DNA of 64,000 nt, taken from the NCBI GenBank assembly GCA_963971575.1, contig OZ020611.1, positions 19,814,092-19,878,091 on the forward strand, given 5' to 3'. Positions 42,263 through 53,395 of the stretch are shown in pieces. Every line of letters begins with the position of its first letter. Positions within the stretch are counted from its first letter, which is position 1. The stretch comes from Liopterus haemorrhoidalis. Taxonomy: Eukaryota; Arthropoda; Insecta; Coleoptera; Dytiscidae. The translations under genes were made by a program, and so were the position numbers. The notes beneath the pieces were generated by a model. That model searched no databases. It saw only the letters and a list, made by a program, of their open reading frames with translations, and was not told the DNA's origin.

Positions 42263-42829
42263 ATTTTACTGACAGATCATACGATCCCCTTATGATCAAT
42301 GTTTTTAATAAATGATCTGGGCATATGCGTCACGCCCGTAGTATTTTTCTGAAAATTACAAACACATTTCTAGTAAAACAATTTTAATTATATAAATAGA
42401 AACGCATTTACTAAATTTAGAATGTAGGTAAAAGTGTTACAATGTACAATAACATCCTTAATTCAGTTTTTTAGTTCGTGCCTAAGCTTTCGAACGTGTT
42501 CAAACTAAAGTATAAACCCTCTCTGTAAACAGTGCAAAAATTGTAGACTATACAAAATTCAATAACTAATTCTAAATTTGTAAAAAATACTCGCGTGCTG
42601 GTGTTTCCCCCTGGTTTGAATATTGGAGCCAGCGTGAATGTATAAATAGTTACACGCGAACAAGCAGGCAGCGGGCATCAGGTCCCTGCTTCTGTTGCAA
42701 TAGAAGTGGTCAACACATCACACACTGCAAGGGGAGGAATTGATAATTAAACTTTGCTGTTATGGAATGGTTTCTAATGGATGTTTCATACATAAATCTA
42801 AACTAGTGGTTAATTTAAATCACTGACCA
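42263..42829. other. no recognised gene
   Basis: Nothing seen beyond AT-rich sequence. Confidence 0.3.
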
Positions 42830-42831
42830 AA

Positions 42832-43527
42832 ATGTTTAGAATCACTGATATAAATAAGGTGGCCATACAAGCCGTTTCAAATAGTGTCGTGCAAATAGAA
42901 TCTATAACACGCTTTAAATATCTCGGAAGCACCGTGAACAGCAACAGCAACATCACGGAAGAAATAATTTTAAGAATCCTTTCTGCGAACAAAGCCTACT
43001 ATGCCCTTAACAGTCTGCTCAGATCACGCTTGTAATCCCGGCACACAAAAATAAGATTATACAAGACCCTTCTTCGACCCATGCTCACATATGGAAGTGA
43101 ATCTTGAACACTTACACAAGAACAAGAACGTCGGCTGAAAATCTTTGAACGCATAATTCTACGAAAAGTTTTCGGTCCTGTCTAAGAAGATGGAATATGG
43201 AGAATCCGAAGAAATGATGAGCTGCGCGACTTTTATAATGAACCGGATGTGATTTTGGCTTCATAAAAAGTTCAAGAATACGTTGGATCGGACACGTCAT
43301 CAGAATGCCGAACAACATGCCAGTGAGAAGAGTATTAGATAGCGTTCCAGGCAGAAACAGACCAGGAGGAAGACCTCGAATGAGATGGGTGGACAATGTG
43401 CACAAAGACCTGCAATGAATCGATGCCCATAATTGGAGAAGATTAGCGCGTGACCGCGGAAGATGAAAGAAGTTTGTGGAGGCGGCAAAAACCCTCTAAG
43501 GGTTGTAAAAGCCAATTGATTGATTGA
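42832..43527 (+). pseudogene. RTE/craft-like LINE, C-terminal part of the ORF and 3' end
   Basis: The translation gives SITRFKYLGSTVNSNSNI, AYYALNSLLRSRL, RHTKIRLYKTLLRPMLTYGS, ERRLKIFERIILRKVFGP, DGIWRIRRNDEL and, in other frames, GRPRMRWVDNVHKDL and WRRLARDRGRWKKFVEAAKT. These are the post-RT blocks of endonuclease-reverse transcriptases of the RTE/craft type. There are several stops (43033, one in place of Trp after TYGSES, others) and frameshifts. The copy ends in a short tail TTGATTGATTGA, as RTE-type LINEs do. It is 5' truncated, with no RT catalytic motif left. Confidence 0.85.
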
Positions 43528-43962
43528 TACGTACCGTTTCTGGCGGTATTGTCTCGATTTTTAATAGTTTGTCCCGCATGAAGTGGAGTTTTAAGAATGT
43601 CTCGCTTTTTAGAAAAAAATTCGTGTTATAGTAGGGGCTAAATTTCCTAGTTACCTGGTTACCCAGTAGGGAGCCAACCCTGTTTGTATCTGTGACATGT
43701 ATTATAAGGTATATAATCTATTCAAAGTAGTGCTGGGAATCTAAATCGGTTTTTTGGGTATCCGGTTCCGGTTTTCGTGCATAATCACATATCTACGTAA
43801 TTTTCGTCTAACTCGGTTCCTGATACCAAGTTTACCCGGTTCCGAATATTCCCTTCGACTATAACACGAATTTTTTTCTAAAAAGCGAGACATTCTTAAA
43901 ACTTCACTTCATGCGGGACAAACTATTAAAAATCGAGACAACACCGCCAGAAACGGTACGTA
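43528..43962. mobile_element. foldback-like element with 106-bp inverted arms
   Basis: 43528-43632 and 43858-43962 are inverted copies with about two mismatches (TACGTACCGTTTCTGGCGGT at one end, ACCGCCAGAAACGGTACGTA at the other). TTGA stands on both sides (43524-43527, 43963-43966), but the left one belongs to the LINE tail. The 225-bp middle (GGAGCCAACCCTGTTTGTAT, CCGGTTCCGGTTTTCGTG) occurs again without arms at 44946-45150. Confidence 0.65.
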
Positions 43963-44945
43963 TTGAGCCAAATATGACAATGGGCTCTCCCAAGGGGCGA
44001 AAAACTAAGGTACAAAACAGTATTGAAGGGGGGATGGATAAAAAAACAAGAGAAGACCGGGGCGGAGAATTAAAAAAATTCAAGTATAGACCGGGAGGGG
44101 GGAAAATTTAAAAACAAAAGTATGGTGGGTATTTTTGGTTTTAAAAGAGGTTTTTTTAAATTTTATTTGGTCCAAAATATTTCAAGCGAAAAATAATCAA
44201 GGTTACCTGAAAATTTCTGCAATTTTTTTATTTACTAAGTGAATTTCCTCTTCGATTTTTTATAGAAGTGAAAGCTGTGGTTCAATTGATTTTTTTTTTT
44301 TCATCCTATGGCTTAATATGGAATGAATAACAAACCGACTTGGATTTGAATAGGTGTTATCTCTTGTAAAAAATTATTGCCATTTAAAATCTGAACCAAA
44401 AGAATGGTTAATTATTATTTATTAAATACAAGGTATTAAATGTATTTTTAACACCTATACACTTTATGTACTAAAGGTATTTATTAAATTATAAATAAAA
44501 AAAAAATATTAATAATTAAACTAAATATTTAAAAAAATAGAAACCCTTGCGGATTTTTTATTTATTTTTTGTGTATTTATCGTATGAGAAGTTTTACACA
44601 GAGTATACAATAAATGGATAATAAATAAAATAAAATACAATAGATAAATGAAATGTAGTAAATAAAATTCAATGAATAAATGAAATACTGTACACATAAA
44701 ATAAATTAAAGACAACGAATAAATAATAATAATAATTATTATTAATATTATTAAATAAAATACACTTAATAACTAAATAAATAAAATAAAATACATGATT
44801 AAATGAAATACTGTAGACAAAAAATAAAATAAAGTACAATGAATAAATAAAATACAGTAAATAAATTAAATAAAATGGGGAAATAGAAGGATCCATTTTT
44901 TTTAGTGAGTAGTGAATAAAAAACCCTGGTGGTTTTTTTTTTTTT
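43963..44945. other. no gene; low-complexity AT and AAATAAAT arrays
   Basis: 44500-44900 is a degenerate AAATA/AATAAATAAA array in which ATGAAATACTGTA recurs. 43980-44110 has G/A-rich blocks. Frames here are by-products of composition. Confidence 0.5.
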
Positions 44946-45305
44946 TTGGTTACCCTGTATGGAGCCAACCCTGTTTGTATCTGTGACATGTATTATATGG
45001 TATATAATCTATTCAAAGAAGTGCTGGGAACCGAAATCGGTTTTTTGGGTATCCGGTTCCGGTTTTCGTGTATAATCATATATCTACGTAATTTTCGTCT
45101 AACTCGGTTCCAGATACCAAGTTTACCCGGTTCCGAATATTCTCTTCGATTTTTTTATTGTCATCACTTCTATTTCGAATACCCGATTCCTGATATCTGG
45201 TTTCGGTCATTCGGTTCCGGATATGCGGTTTTAGATACCCGCTTCTGGTTACTGGGTTTAGGTTAACCGGTTCTGAATATCCGTTTTCGGACAGCATTAG
45301 TATTG
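44946..45305 (+). repeat. copy of the foldback middle, followed by degenerate CGGTTCCGGATA units
   Basis: 44946-45150 repeats 43660-43857 at high identity. From about 45040 to 45300 the sequence is a string of related units of 12-22 bp (CGGTTCCGG, ATACCCGNTTCYGG, ATATCYG), a decayed tandem array. One long frame crosses it (44946-45266) only because the units keep phase. Confidence 0.65.
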
Positions 45306-46920
45306 TAATCTTGAAATTACAATACACATTATTAAATTGAAATAATTCTTTAAATTACAATTTGGGATGATATTGAACAAAGATTTTTTGTTCCGAATAT
45401 GTTACTATTTTAGAATATCCAGAAATATACAGGTGTTCCATTTAAAAAAATATTGTTTTTGTAAAACTCCGAAATCAGATGATGTTTTAGTGTTTTCACC
45501 ATCGTCATTTGCGTAAAAAATACTAATAGTTGCCCATTTAATCGTAATGGTAGCTCCGCTAACTTTGTCAAAATTTAATAGTGTGTTGATAAAATTGTAA
45601 TAGTCTGAAATAGTCGCGTGTGGTATGTTTTTTAACTTTGCTAAGTATTTTTCCTTGTGTGGGTCAAGTAACTGTATATGCATGTCAAATTTAAACTCTC
45701 TAGGTTCAGCCGTTACAATATCTACCATACAGGTAGATAGACAAACAGATAAATAGACAAACAGATATGCAACCAGACAGTCGGAAAATAAAAGACAAGC
45801 AGACACATGAATGATATAAGGGGTTTTTGGTTTTACTTACGAACCTTAAAAAAGATGTAACATTTCACCATTTAATGAGGAACATTCTTGAAATTATTAA
45901 TAGAGAACATCCGTGCATCTGGCACGTTGTCAGAAGCCATTTATTAATTGTTTAATAATTATGTGGGCCTCCGTTATTAATTACAGTTTATCAAAAACCC
46001 ACCTGAACTCAGGAAAATCACAGTTAACAGACGAGGATGCTGTTGCTTTTTTATTTTCAATGATTTGATGTCATTTTTTGTTTGCCATAGTGCTATTTCC
46101 GTCTTTTGTTGGATTATTTATACAAACTTATTTATGTAAATTTTATGATCATTGAATTTGCTATAGTTTTTTAGTTTGATTCTGATTATTTGTTCAGTTT
46201 CCGCTGTTTCAATTATAGACTTGGTCAATGTTTTATTTTCTGTCAGAATAACTGTATTTTCAGTAATTAAAACTGACTTTAAAACAGATATAGAAATACG
46301 ATCTTAATATAAGTCGGTAACGCACAAATTTAATTTTCGTTAAAATACGTTTTTTACAACCGTGAAGACCTAGAAAGAAGGCTCTCCTGGCTTGTTAATC
46401 TGAGGAAATGGCTGGAGTTGCGAGCACAGAATTATTTCTGATAGCAGAGAGCAAGGTGAAGGTTGTCATAATAGTTAACTTTCGGTTAAGGCAAAAGAAG
46501 AATCGAATTTATTATAAAATCAACAACTGTTCATGGACTGGTGTTTGAGAAATCTTAGTTTGCAAAGATCGATAAAAATAAATATCTTGATGGTGTTAAA
46601 ATGTTTTGGGTTTTAAATTTGTACAGAAGTTTTCATACTTCAAAATATAGTCACGATATCTATATCAATTTTATGTTTTGTTTTCTTATCTACATATTGT
46701 CACGTATATTTTAATGCATTATACATTTTATATTCAAATAGAATATGTAATAAGTATGAATATTATCAAACATTTTCACGCCTTAATATAGCGGATGTAT
46801 GAAGCAATATCCTAAATGAACGGACCACGACAGTGTATATATTCACGCAGAGTGTAGCAAGATAGAGGGAACACAATTTTTCTCTGATGTGTTCTGAGAT
46901 GAAATTTTACTGACTAACTA
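45306..46920. other. no gene; one HINE-A2 piece at 45620-45855
   Basis: 45620-45855 is the 5' part of an A2 relative in minus orientation (CCTTGTGTGGGTCAAGTAAC, AACTCTCTAGGTTCAGCC, a worn ACAGACAAACAGA microsatellite, GATATAAGGGGTTTTTGG). Elsewhere nothing is recognised. Confidence 0.45.
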
Positions 46921-46922
46921 AC

Positions 46923-48009
46923 TAACCAAGTATGGCTTTGATCAAAACACTTGTACACTTTTGAAATCATATCTCACTAATAGATTGCAGTATGTTATGT
47001 TTAAAGACATAGATTCAACACCCTTGCCTATTACCTGTGGAGTTCCACAAGGATCTATTTTAGGACCTCTTTTATTTTTTATTTTTGTGAATGACTTTCC
47101 TTCACGTGTTAAAGACTGCTCCCATTTTATGTACGTTGATGATACCACGTTGCTAATCAGATCAAAATCTCAAAACAATCTTTTTTTAAAAAATGATAAG
47201 TTAATTCATGATTCACATATCTCTTTTTCATCAAACAAATTATGACAAACATTGATAAAACAAATAAATTATTAATTACATTAAAGAATTCTGAATTTAC
47301 TAATCCAGAGTCAGTAAATTTTCTAGGCGTTCATATAGACCTCAAGTTGACCTGGAACCATCATGTACAAAATCTGGCAACTAAGCTATGTAGAACAATA
47401 TATTTAATTCGAAACCTCGTTGACTGTGTATCTGTCAATTTTTTAAAAATGTCCTACTATGCTTTATTTCAATCGCACATCTCTTACGCCCTGCTTGCTT
47501 GGGGACATAGTGCTTCAGCAAAACGAATTTTTGCCTTACATAGACGAGTTGTTAGAATCATTTCTGGGACAACTTACAGAGCGGATTGTAAGCATGCTTT
47601 CCGAGATTTAAAAATTATGACTTTGCCATCGCTTTATATTTTCCAGTGTTTAATTTTCGGACACAAAAATAAGGAGCATTACAAAACTGTGGAAGAAGTA
47701 CATACGTATGACACTCGTAATAAAACTAATTTCTATTTAGGTTTTACAAGATTGCTGAAAACCAGAAATTGTAACTTCTTTGCAATTAAATTTTTAAATG
47801 TATTGCGATAATGTTAAATCTCTCACATTAAATATTTTTCAGGTTAAAGTCAAGGATTTCTTGGAATCTAGGCCATTTTATACATTTGAAGAGTTTTTAA
47901 ATTTTGATATAAATAGTGTGAATTGGAACTGTTGACTCCAAGTATTTTATATTTTTCATTTTATGTATTTTTTTTCTATTTTATTCTATTTTATTCTATT
48001 TTATTCTTA
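46923..48009 (+). pseudogene. jockey/CR1-like LINE, RT core to 3' end
   Basis: A 5'-truncated non-LTR retrotransposon. Frame 1 (46923-47245): LLKSYLTNRLQYVMF, TCGVPQGSILGPLLFFIFVN (RT motif 4) and FMYVDDTTLLI, with the catalytic YVDD. A single frameshift near 47245 leads to frame 2 (47242-47811): NFLGVHIDLKLTWNHHV, ALFQSHISYALLAWGHS, IFALHRRVVRIISGTTYRAD, LPSLYIFQCLIF, TYDTRNKTNFYL. Decay is slight: one frameshift and few other marks. The 3' end is an ATTTTATTCT tandem tail (47970-48009) that abuts the transposase remnant at 47991-49040. Endonuclease and Gag-like parts are absent. The clade is an estimate. Confidence 0.88.
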
Positions 48010-49040
48010 AAATGACCACCGTTTTCCTGCAGCCACAAATTTACTCGTCTTTTCATACTATTAAAAGCATTTATAAGAATTTGAGGAGTTATATTGGCAC
48101 ACTGTTCGGTAATTTTGTTTTGCAGTTCCTCGATATTGTTAATAGGAATCTTGTATACATTATTTTTCAGATAAGGGAATATAAAGTAATCTAAAATAGT
48201 CAAGTCTGGTGATTTAGGTGGAAATTCTGGATTTGAACGTAAACTAATTATTCGATTGTCAAAAAATTCACGAAGGTAATTGATGGTCTCTTGAGCGGTG
48301 TGGGCAGTCGCACCATCCTGTTGGAAATAGCCTTGCTGGAGCTCGTCCTCATGAAGCTGATTAATAAATTCACCTACAATATTTCGGTATCTCTGAGCAG
48401 TAACAGTTTCGTGGAAAAATATGGGTCCGATAATACGTCTGTGAAGGGGAGTTTCACGAAAAGTATGAGGATTTTAAGCACTCCATAACCTCATATTTTG
48501 TGAATTAATATACCTCGAAAGAGTGAACCAGGCCTCGTCAGAAATAAACGTTAAATTTAACAAATCATCATTATTAATTAAATTTTGTTGGAATCAGTGG
48601 CAATACACAATTCGCCTTTTATGATCTGCTAGCAGCAACTCATGTAAAACAAGAATTTTGTATGGGAAGAGCTTTAAATCTTTTTTGACAATATTATGGC
48701 AAGTTCCTAATGATAAACCAGTCTCTTGCGACAGTGTACGTAGTGATGTAGTGGGTTGCTCGTTCATACGTTGACGAACATCATCAACTGTATTTTGACT
48801 ACGAACTCTTGGCCTTCCAGTTCTATCTCAATGAGTAATGCTTCCTGTATCTTGGATCAAATCATCACATCTTCTAAGTGCACTGTAAAAATCTCCTTCA
48901 AGGAAAGCAATATCTGGAAATTGTAGCCGAAATTCCTCTAAACATGACACTGCACTGTTAATCCATTCGCCGTTCACTCGAACACCATTTCGAAAATATG
49001 ATTCAGTCATAAATTTTTTGTGTTCTATTGTAAAAACCAT
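47991..49040 (-). pseudogene. DD41D-type Tc1/mariner transposase, two stop codons
   Basis: One frame of about 350 codons, ATG at 49038-49040, with only two in-frame stops (48828-48830 and 48474-48476). N-terminal helix-turn-helix region, then RTGRPRVRSQNTVDDV, catalytic ISDEAWF, a region RRIIGPIFFHETVTAQRY, second catalytic QQDGATAHT, and SPDLTILDYF. I count 41 residues between the second and third Asp, so DD41D. About a dozen residues appear deleted after TPLH, where relatives have an IGVWCAIS block. It is a different family from the intact element at 55490 although the spacing is the same. The C-terminus runs into the LINE tail array, so the left TIR is lost. I did not find the right TIR. 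Confidence 0.85.
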
Positions 49041-49892
49041 TATAATAGTAGCTTAATTGAATTTTCAGTAGAAACTTATGACAACAACAGTGATGACAGT
49101 TAAAGCTTGCAGTACACATTATTTTATTTTTCCACAGCCAACCCTTATATAATTTCTTTTTGAACACATGTAGGTATCGACATAAGATACTACTTTTTAT
49201 GATTTTTTTTAAACACAATATTCGTTTACTTCTTATGAGGCATTAAATGAAACCGCACAGCTACAACTATAAAAATTTAATAACTGGAGAGGAATATTAC
49301 TTTTTACCTCAATATTACCATCCCATCCTTTCGTTTATACCTGTTACCTCCTGTTTCATGTATATAATATAGTCGTAAACTTCCTTTTGTTCATGATATA
49401 AGCATGTTCGTGGGCTTATTTCTATTAAGTTATTATATAGCAATAGCACTCACAAAGAGGTATCGAATAAACGCATTACACCTACCAATCAATACACCAT
49501 CGATACGACACGCGTACAATTTTAAATTTTCTATTAACTAATTAATGCACAAGTTGACATTTAATTATTATAAACGAAATTAGCAAGAAACAACCTGTAA
49601 AATGGTTGTGATAAGGTCAAAAGGCAATGGAACTTGTATTGTTTATGTGGGAAAATAACACTGTCGTTCAACATTTTAATGAGTGTAGGTGGGCATTTGT
49701 TTCAACGTAACAACGAATAACTCTGCTCTTCCTGTCTCAAAAATTATATTGATGCAAACGTTTGTGGTGAAATTTACTGGTATTTTTAGACCTTAGAGAT
49801 ACTAGGTAACCCATCGCAGAATATCTGTGAATGTAATTCTTTAATTTTATTGATCAATTAAATTTAAAATTAAAAACGCACCGCGGACCAGT
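49041..49892. other. no recognised gene
   Basis: Should contain the 5' end and TIR of the transposon above, but I could not pair it with anything. Confidence 0.3.
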
Positions 49893-50304
49893 ATAAAGTC
49901 TGTTCCAAACGGTTAAGCGGAACTAGATTTTGCAATCTAGTTACTTTTATCGTTTAAATCGTGCTTTTCGGCCGTTTTGTTTAAGCTTTGTAAATCATAC
50001 TTACAATAAACATTTTTTGATTAAGATTAATATCATTTTAAAATGTCATTTTCTTTATATTTTGATTTTTTGTGTCATTCTTAATACAAATTTCCCATTT
50101 ATTAATTTTTTTGTCATTATAATATGTAAAAAAAAAAAAATTAATTTTGACATATGTCATTCGTTTCCATGGTTTCATTGTTGGAATTTTAAATTTTGAC
50201 ATTCCAACGTGAAAAATGATATAACCCAAGCCAGGTCCCTTCTCGTGACAACCTAAAAGAACAAAATTCCCATTTAGTTCCGCCTAACCGTTTGGAACAG
50301 AGTG
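49893..50304. mobile_element. MITE with about 30-bp TIRs (TGTTCCAAACGGTTA)
   Basis: Left TCTGTTCCAAACGGTTAAGC and right GCCTAACCGTTTGGAACAGA (with GGAACTA inside), inverted. TA dinucleotides lie a few bases outside each end, so a Tc1/mariner-type insertion is likely. The exact borders are uncertain by some bases. It is flanked on both sides by GCGGACCA sequence of a hAT element, into which it probably inserted. Confidence 0.65.
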
Positions 50305-50584
50305 TAATATATAATTTTCTGACGCGGACCACTAATAATAATTGTTGGTTCATTTTTTGCAAGAAAACAAATATATTTAATGTGCTATGTACTAAATACA
50401 TTTGTTTTATTTGTAGTAAATCGCAGAAAGTTTACATAAAATAAACAAAATATAAATTATTTACACAAAAAATGTGCATAAATTTTTAAAAAAAACTGCA
50501 AAAAACACATAAATACTTTCGCGGACCACTAAAATTTTTCTGGGGACCACTGGTGTTCCGCGGACCACCTTTTGAGATACACTG
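50305..50584. mobile_element. hAT right end (GCGGACCACC family)
   Basis: Repeated GCGGACCACT blocks (50315, 50521, 50560) and the terminus CCACCTTTTGAGATACACTG at 50565-50584. This is the common CAGTGTATCTCAAA...GGTCCGCGG hAT end. GCACCGCGGACCAG at 49880 is probably the same element on the other side of the MITE. The left terminus and target duplication were not found. Confidence 0.55.
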
Positions 50585-50912
50585 GTATAGAACATACCAT
50601 ATTAGTTATGAAGATCGGCATAAAACAATTATCCCGTATAACTATAATCACATTGTTAAACTGCAAAAGAGCTAGGGTTCATGTTTACAACCACGTTGTA
50701 AACAGTCAACGGGCAGTGGCGCAGCGATGTTTGATTTTGTTAATCCTTTAAGTAAGATGCGTAATGTGAAAAACTAATCCCCACGGCTATGGGTTAACAC
50801 GCCTAGTTATATCACTTCTATTGTAATTTTATGAGTTCCCTAACTTTTATTATTTTATTGCGATCTTCAAAACTAATATGGTATGGATTTTACCTACTTG
50901 TTATGAGTGTAT
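50585..50912. other. no recognised gene
   Basis: Spacer between the hAT end and mariner M3. Nothing seen. Confidence 0.3.
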
Positions 50913-50914
50913 TA

Positions 50915-52125
50915 CGAGGGTTACCTTTTATGTTTTTACAAACGACCACTAGATGGCAATATTGAAATGTGTCATTACTATATTCGTAAAATTTAACATT
51001 TGTTATTGTGAAATCAGTGGAATCTTATAAATTAACCGAGTAGTTTGTTGACAGTGAACGTTTAAAAAAACAAGTTTGTAGAAAATGGATATTACTCATT
51101 ACTTATAAAGACCTAATTCAACAAAAATACATAGATTAGCTTCGTTCAACTTTTGGTAATGAAGCACCATCAGAAAAGACTGTTTACAATAGGTTTGCAG
51201 AATTTCGTCGTGGTCGTGCGTCCGTCAATGATGAATCTCGTTAAGGTCGATCAAAATCGGTTGTGATTCAAAAAAACATCTATGCTGTGCTTACCGTGAG
51301 ATAGACGCATCCTTTGGCATATCGCAGACTGCAATACATTCGATTTTGTATGAACATTTAGCTGTGAAAAAAATCTGTTTCCGATAGATTGCGCATAATT
51401 TGATCGAAGCTCAAAAAAAGGTTCGTGTTGATTGGTGTAAGGGAATGCTAAAAAAATTCAATCTAGGCACTGCAAAATCCGTGCACAACATCGTTACAGG
51501 TGACGAAACTTGGATTTATTCATATGAACCGGAAACTAAGCAACAGTCTTCCAAGAAGTACTGAAACCCACAAAAGTTGTTCGTTCACGAAGTACTTCCA
51601 AGAAAATGATTGCTTGTTTCTACGGTTGTACTGCACATGTCGCAACCTTCCCTTTAGTTGATCGAAGAACAGTTAATGCTGAATGGTATACAACAATTTG
51701 TTTGCCAGAAGTCATCGACAAAATCAAGAAGAACAACAAAAACGTCGCATTATTCATGACAATGCAAGCTCCCATACAGCACGTCAAACAATTGATTATT
51801 TGAAAGAGAAAAACATCGAATTAATATGAATTAATTAATATATTAATGATTTATCCCCTAACGACTTTTTTTCGTTTCCCAATGTGAAACAAAAAATGCG
51901 TGGACAGCGATTTTCATCACCTCAAAAAGCTGTTGAAGCCTTCAAAAACCATGTTTTTGAGATACCAACTTCAGAGTGAAAAAAATGTTTCGGAAATTGT
52001 TTTGAACGCATGCAAAAGTGTATAAATGTTAAAGGCGAATATTTAGAAAAGCAATAAAACAGTTTGTTCAAAAAAAAAAAAAAAATGTTTCTTAGTTTTT
52101 GTAAAAACTTAAAAGGTAGCCCTTG
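50915..52125 (+). pseudogene. mariner element, both ends present, degenerate (copy M3)
   Basis: TIRs CGAGGGTTACCTTTTATG and CTTAAAAGGTAGCCCTTG, TA at 50913-50914 and 52126-52127, 1211 bp: full mariner size. The transposase can be followed from MDI near 51085 through EAPSEKTVYNRFAEFRRG, TGDETWIYSYEPETKQ, KMIACFYGCTAHVAT, HDNASSHTARQTIDYLK (second Asp kept), a rearranged stretch where SPDLSPND should be complete, and AVEAFKNHVFEIPTSE. Frameshifts, stops and a deletion after YREIDA-type sequence make it dead. Same family as M1 and M2. Confidence 0.9.
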
Positions 52126-52127
52126 TA

Positions 52128-52789
52128 TAAACGAGCCTTTACTTATGGCGGGTTGTTAAAGATAAACAATACAAAAACATATCACTTTAACTTGAGTTAG
52201 GGATAACTCCATTTAAAACATTTAACTCGTTCTTTGGCTACCGGCCAAAATTCTATATAATGCAACATTACCTAACTTTCTATGGTTTCTGGAAAAAATG
52301 CTTAATCCGTTTCAGTTTCTGCTTCACTTCATGTACATAAAAATACCCTATACACGCGTCTACAAGGTCGTCCATTATTATTTAGATTATCAACCCCTTT
52401 GTCTTTCCAGTTTTTCTGCAGTATTAATCCTTTTACATCAAAACTTATTTCCGTTAGCAACCCCTACGCACCAAGGGTATCTATGCAGTGTAAACAAATG
52501 GCAGACAGCATGACGCTGGCCAACTGTTGAACGGTAGCGCCACCAGGACGCTGAGCGGCCATTAAAGGAACTGCTAAAAGGTATAGCATCCTATGTTCCA
52601 TGTTTAATTCGATTATACGACTAATGCATACAACAGATTTTTGTCTTTATTCAAGTTTTTATTTTTGTGTTTTAAGGTAGAAAAAATAGGTTCGTTCAAA
52701 ATAATTAGTTAGATGTGTATAGTTTTTTTTTACGTCAAATCTAAAGGTTTTAAAAAATCGGAATTATTTTAAACTCGGTTTTTTGTTTT
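52128..52789. other. no recognised gene
   Basis: Nothing with a motif. 52500-52570 is GC-richer but has no frame. Confidence 0.3.
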
Positions 52790-53395
52790 CTCAGAATAAA
52801 AAAATGTTACTTAAAAGAATTGATGTAAAATATGAATTTTCATATAATTTTTTGTCGCTTAGTCTATGTCTTTCTTTTGATGCCACACAATAAAATTTAA
52901 AATAATAATTATTTTTTTCAACGACACAAAAAATTCTATATTTTTCGAAAAACTAATATGATAAAAAATGCCTCTTGAACTATTACGGACCATGTACATT
53001 ATTGAAATTTTTTTCAGATTTTTAGATCAACCCCTCTGAGAATTATGGTGGAGGCAAAAGTTTTTTTGACACATTTTTTGCGAAAAAAAAAAAAAAATCC
53101 ATAAAAATCCACGGTTAAATGGTTTATCCACGCATTAAAGAATTTTATTTGATACCTCATTCAAAATATTTAAAAAATATATTTTCGTTGAATACATATT
53201 TCTTGCGGGGGGGGGGGGGGCACAGGGGGAATGCGCTCAATAGTTTTCATATATGTGGGTCAAAGAGTTGAACAGGAATGCAAAATTTCAACATTCTAGG
53301 TCCTGTAGTTTGGCCACAATTTCTGCCGTACAGACAGACATATGAGTGACGTTTTAAGGATTTTTTGGTCATGCCTACAAAACTCTAAGAATGGT
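52790..53395 (-). mobile_element. HINE-A2 relative with a 14-G run
   Basis: Minus orientation, 5' end AGAGTTTTGTAGGCATGACC at 53375-53393, CTGTCTGTACGGCAGAAAT, GGCCAAACTACAGGACC, then the GGTCCGTAATAGTTCAAGAG block. A homopolymer of about 14 G (near 53207-53220) interrupts the part that is a few G in other copies. Confidence 0.65.

Noticed and set aside
44669..44989. 106-codon hydrophobic minus-strand frame
   Set aside because: Falls in an AAATAAAT low-complexity array; Tyr/Leu/Phe-rich composition is what such DNA encodes in any frame.
49003..49218. 71-codon minus-strand frame upstream of the DD41D pseudogene
   Set aside because: Lysine/cysteine-rich frame without motif, overlapping the transposase start in another frame.
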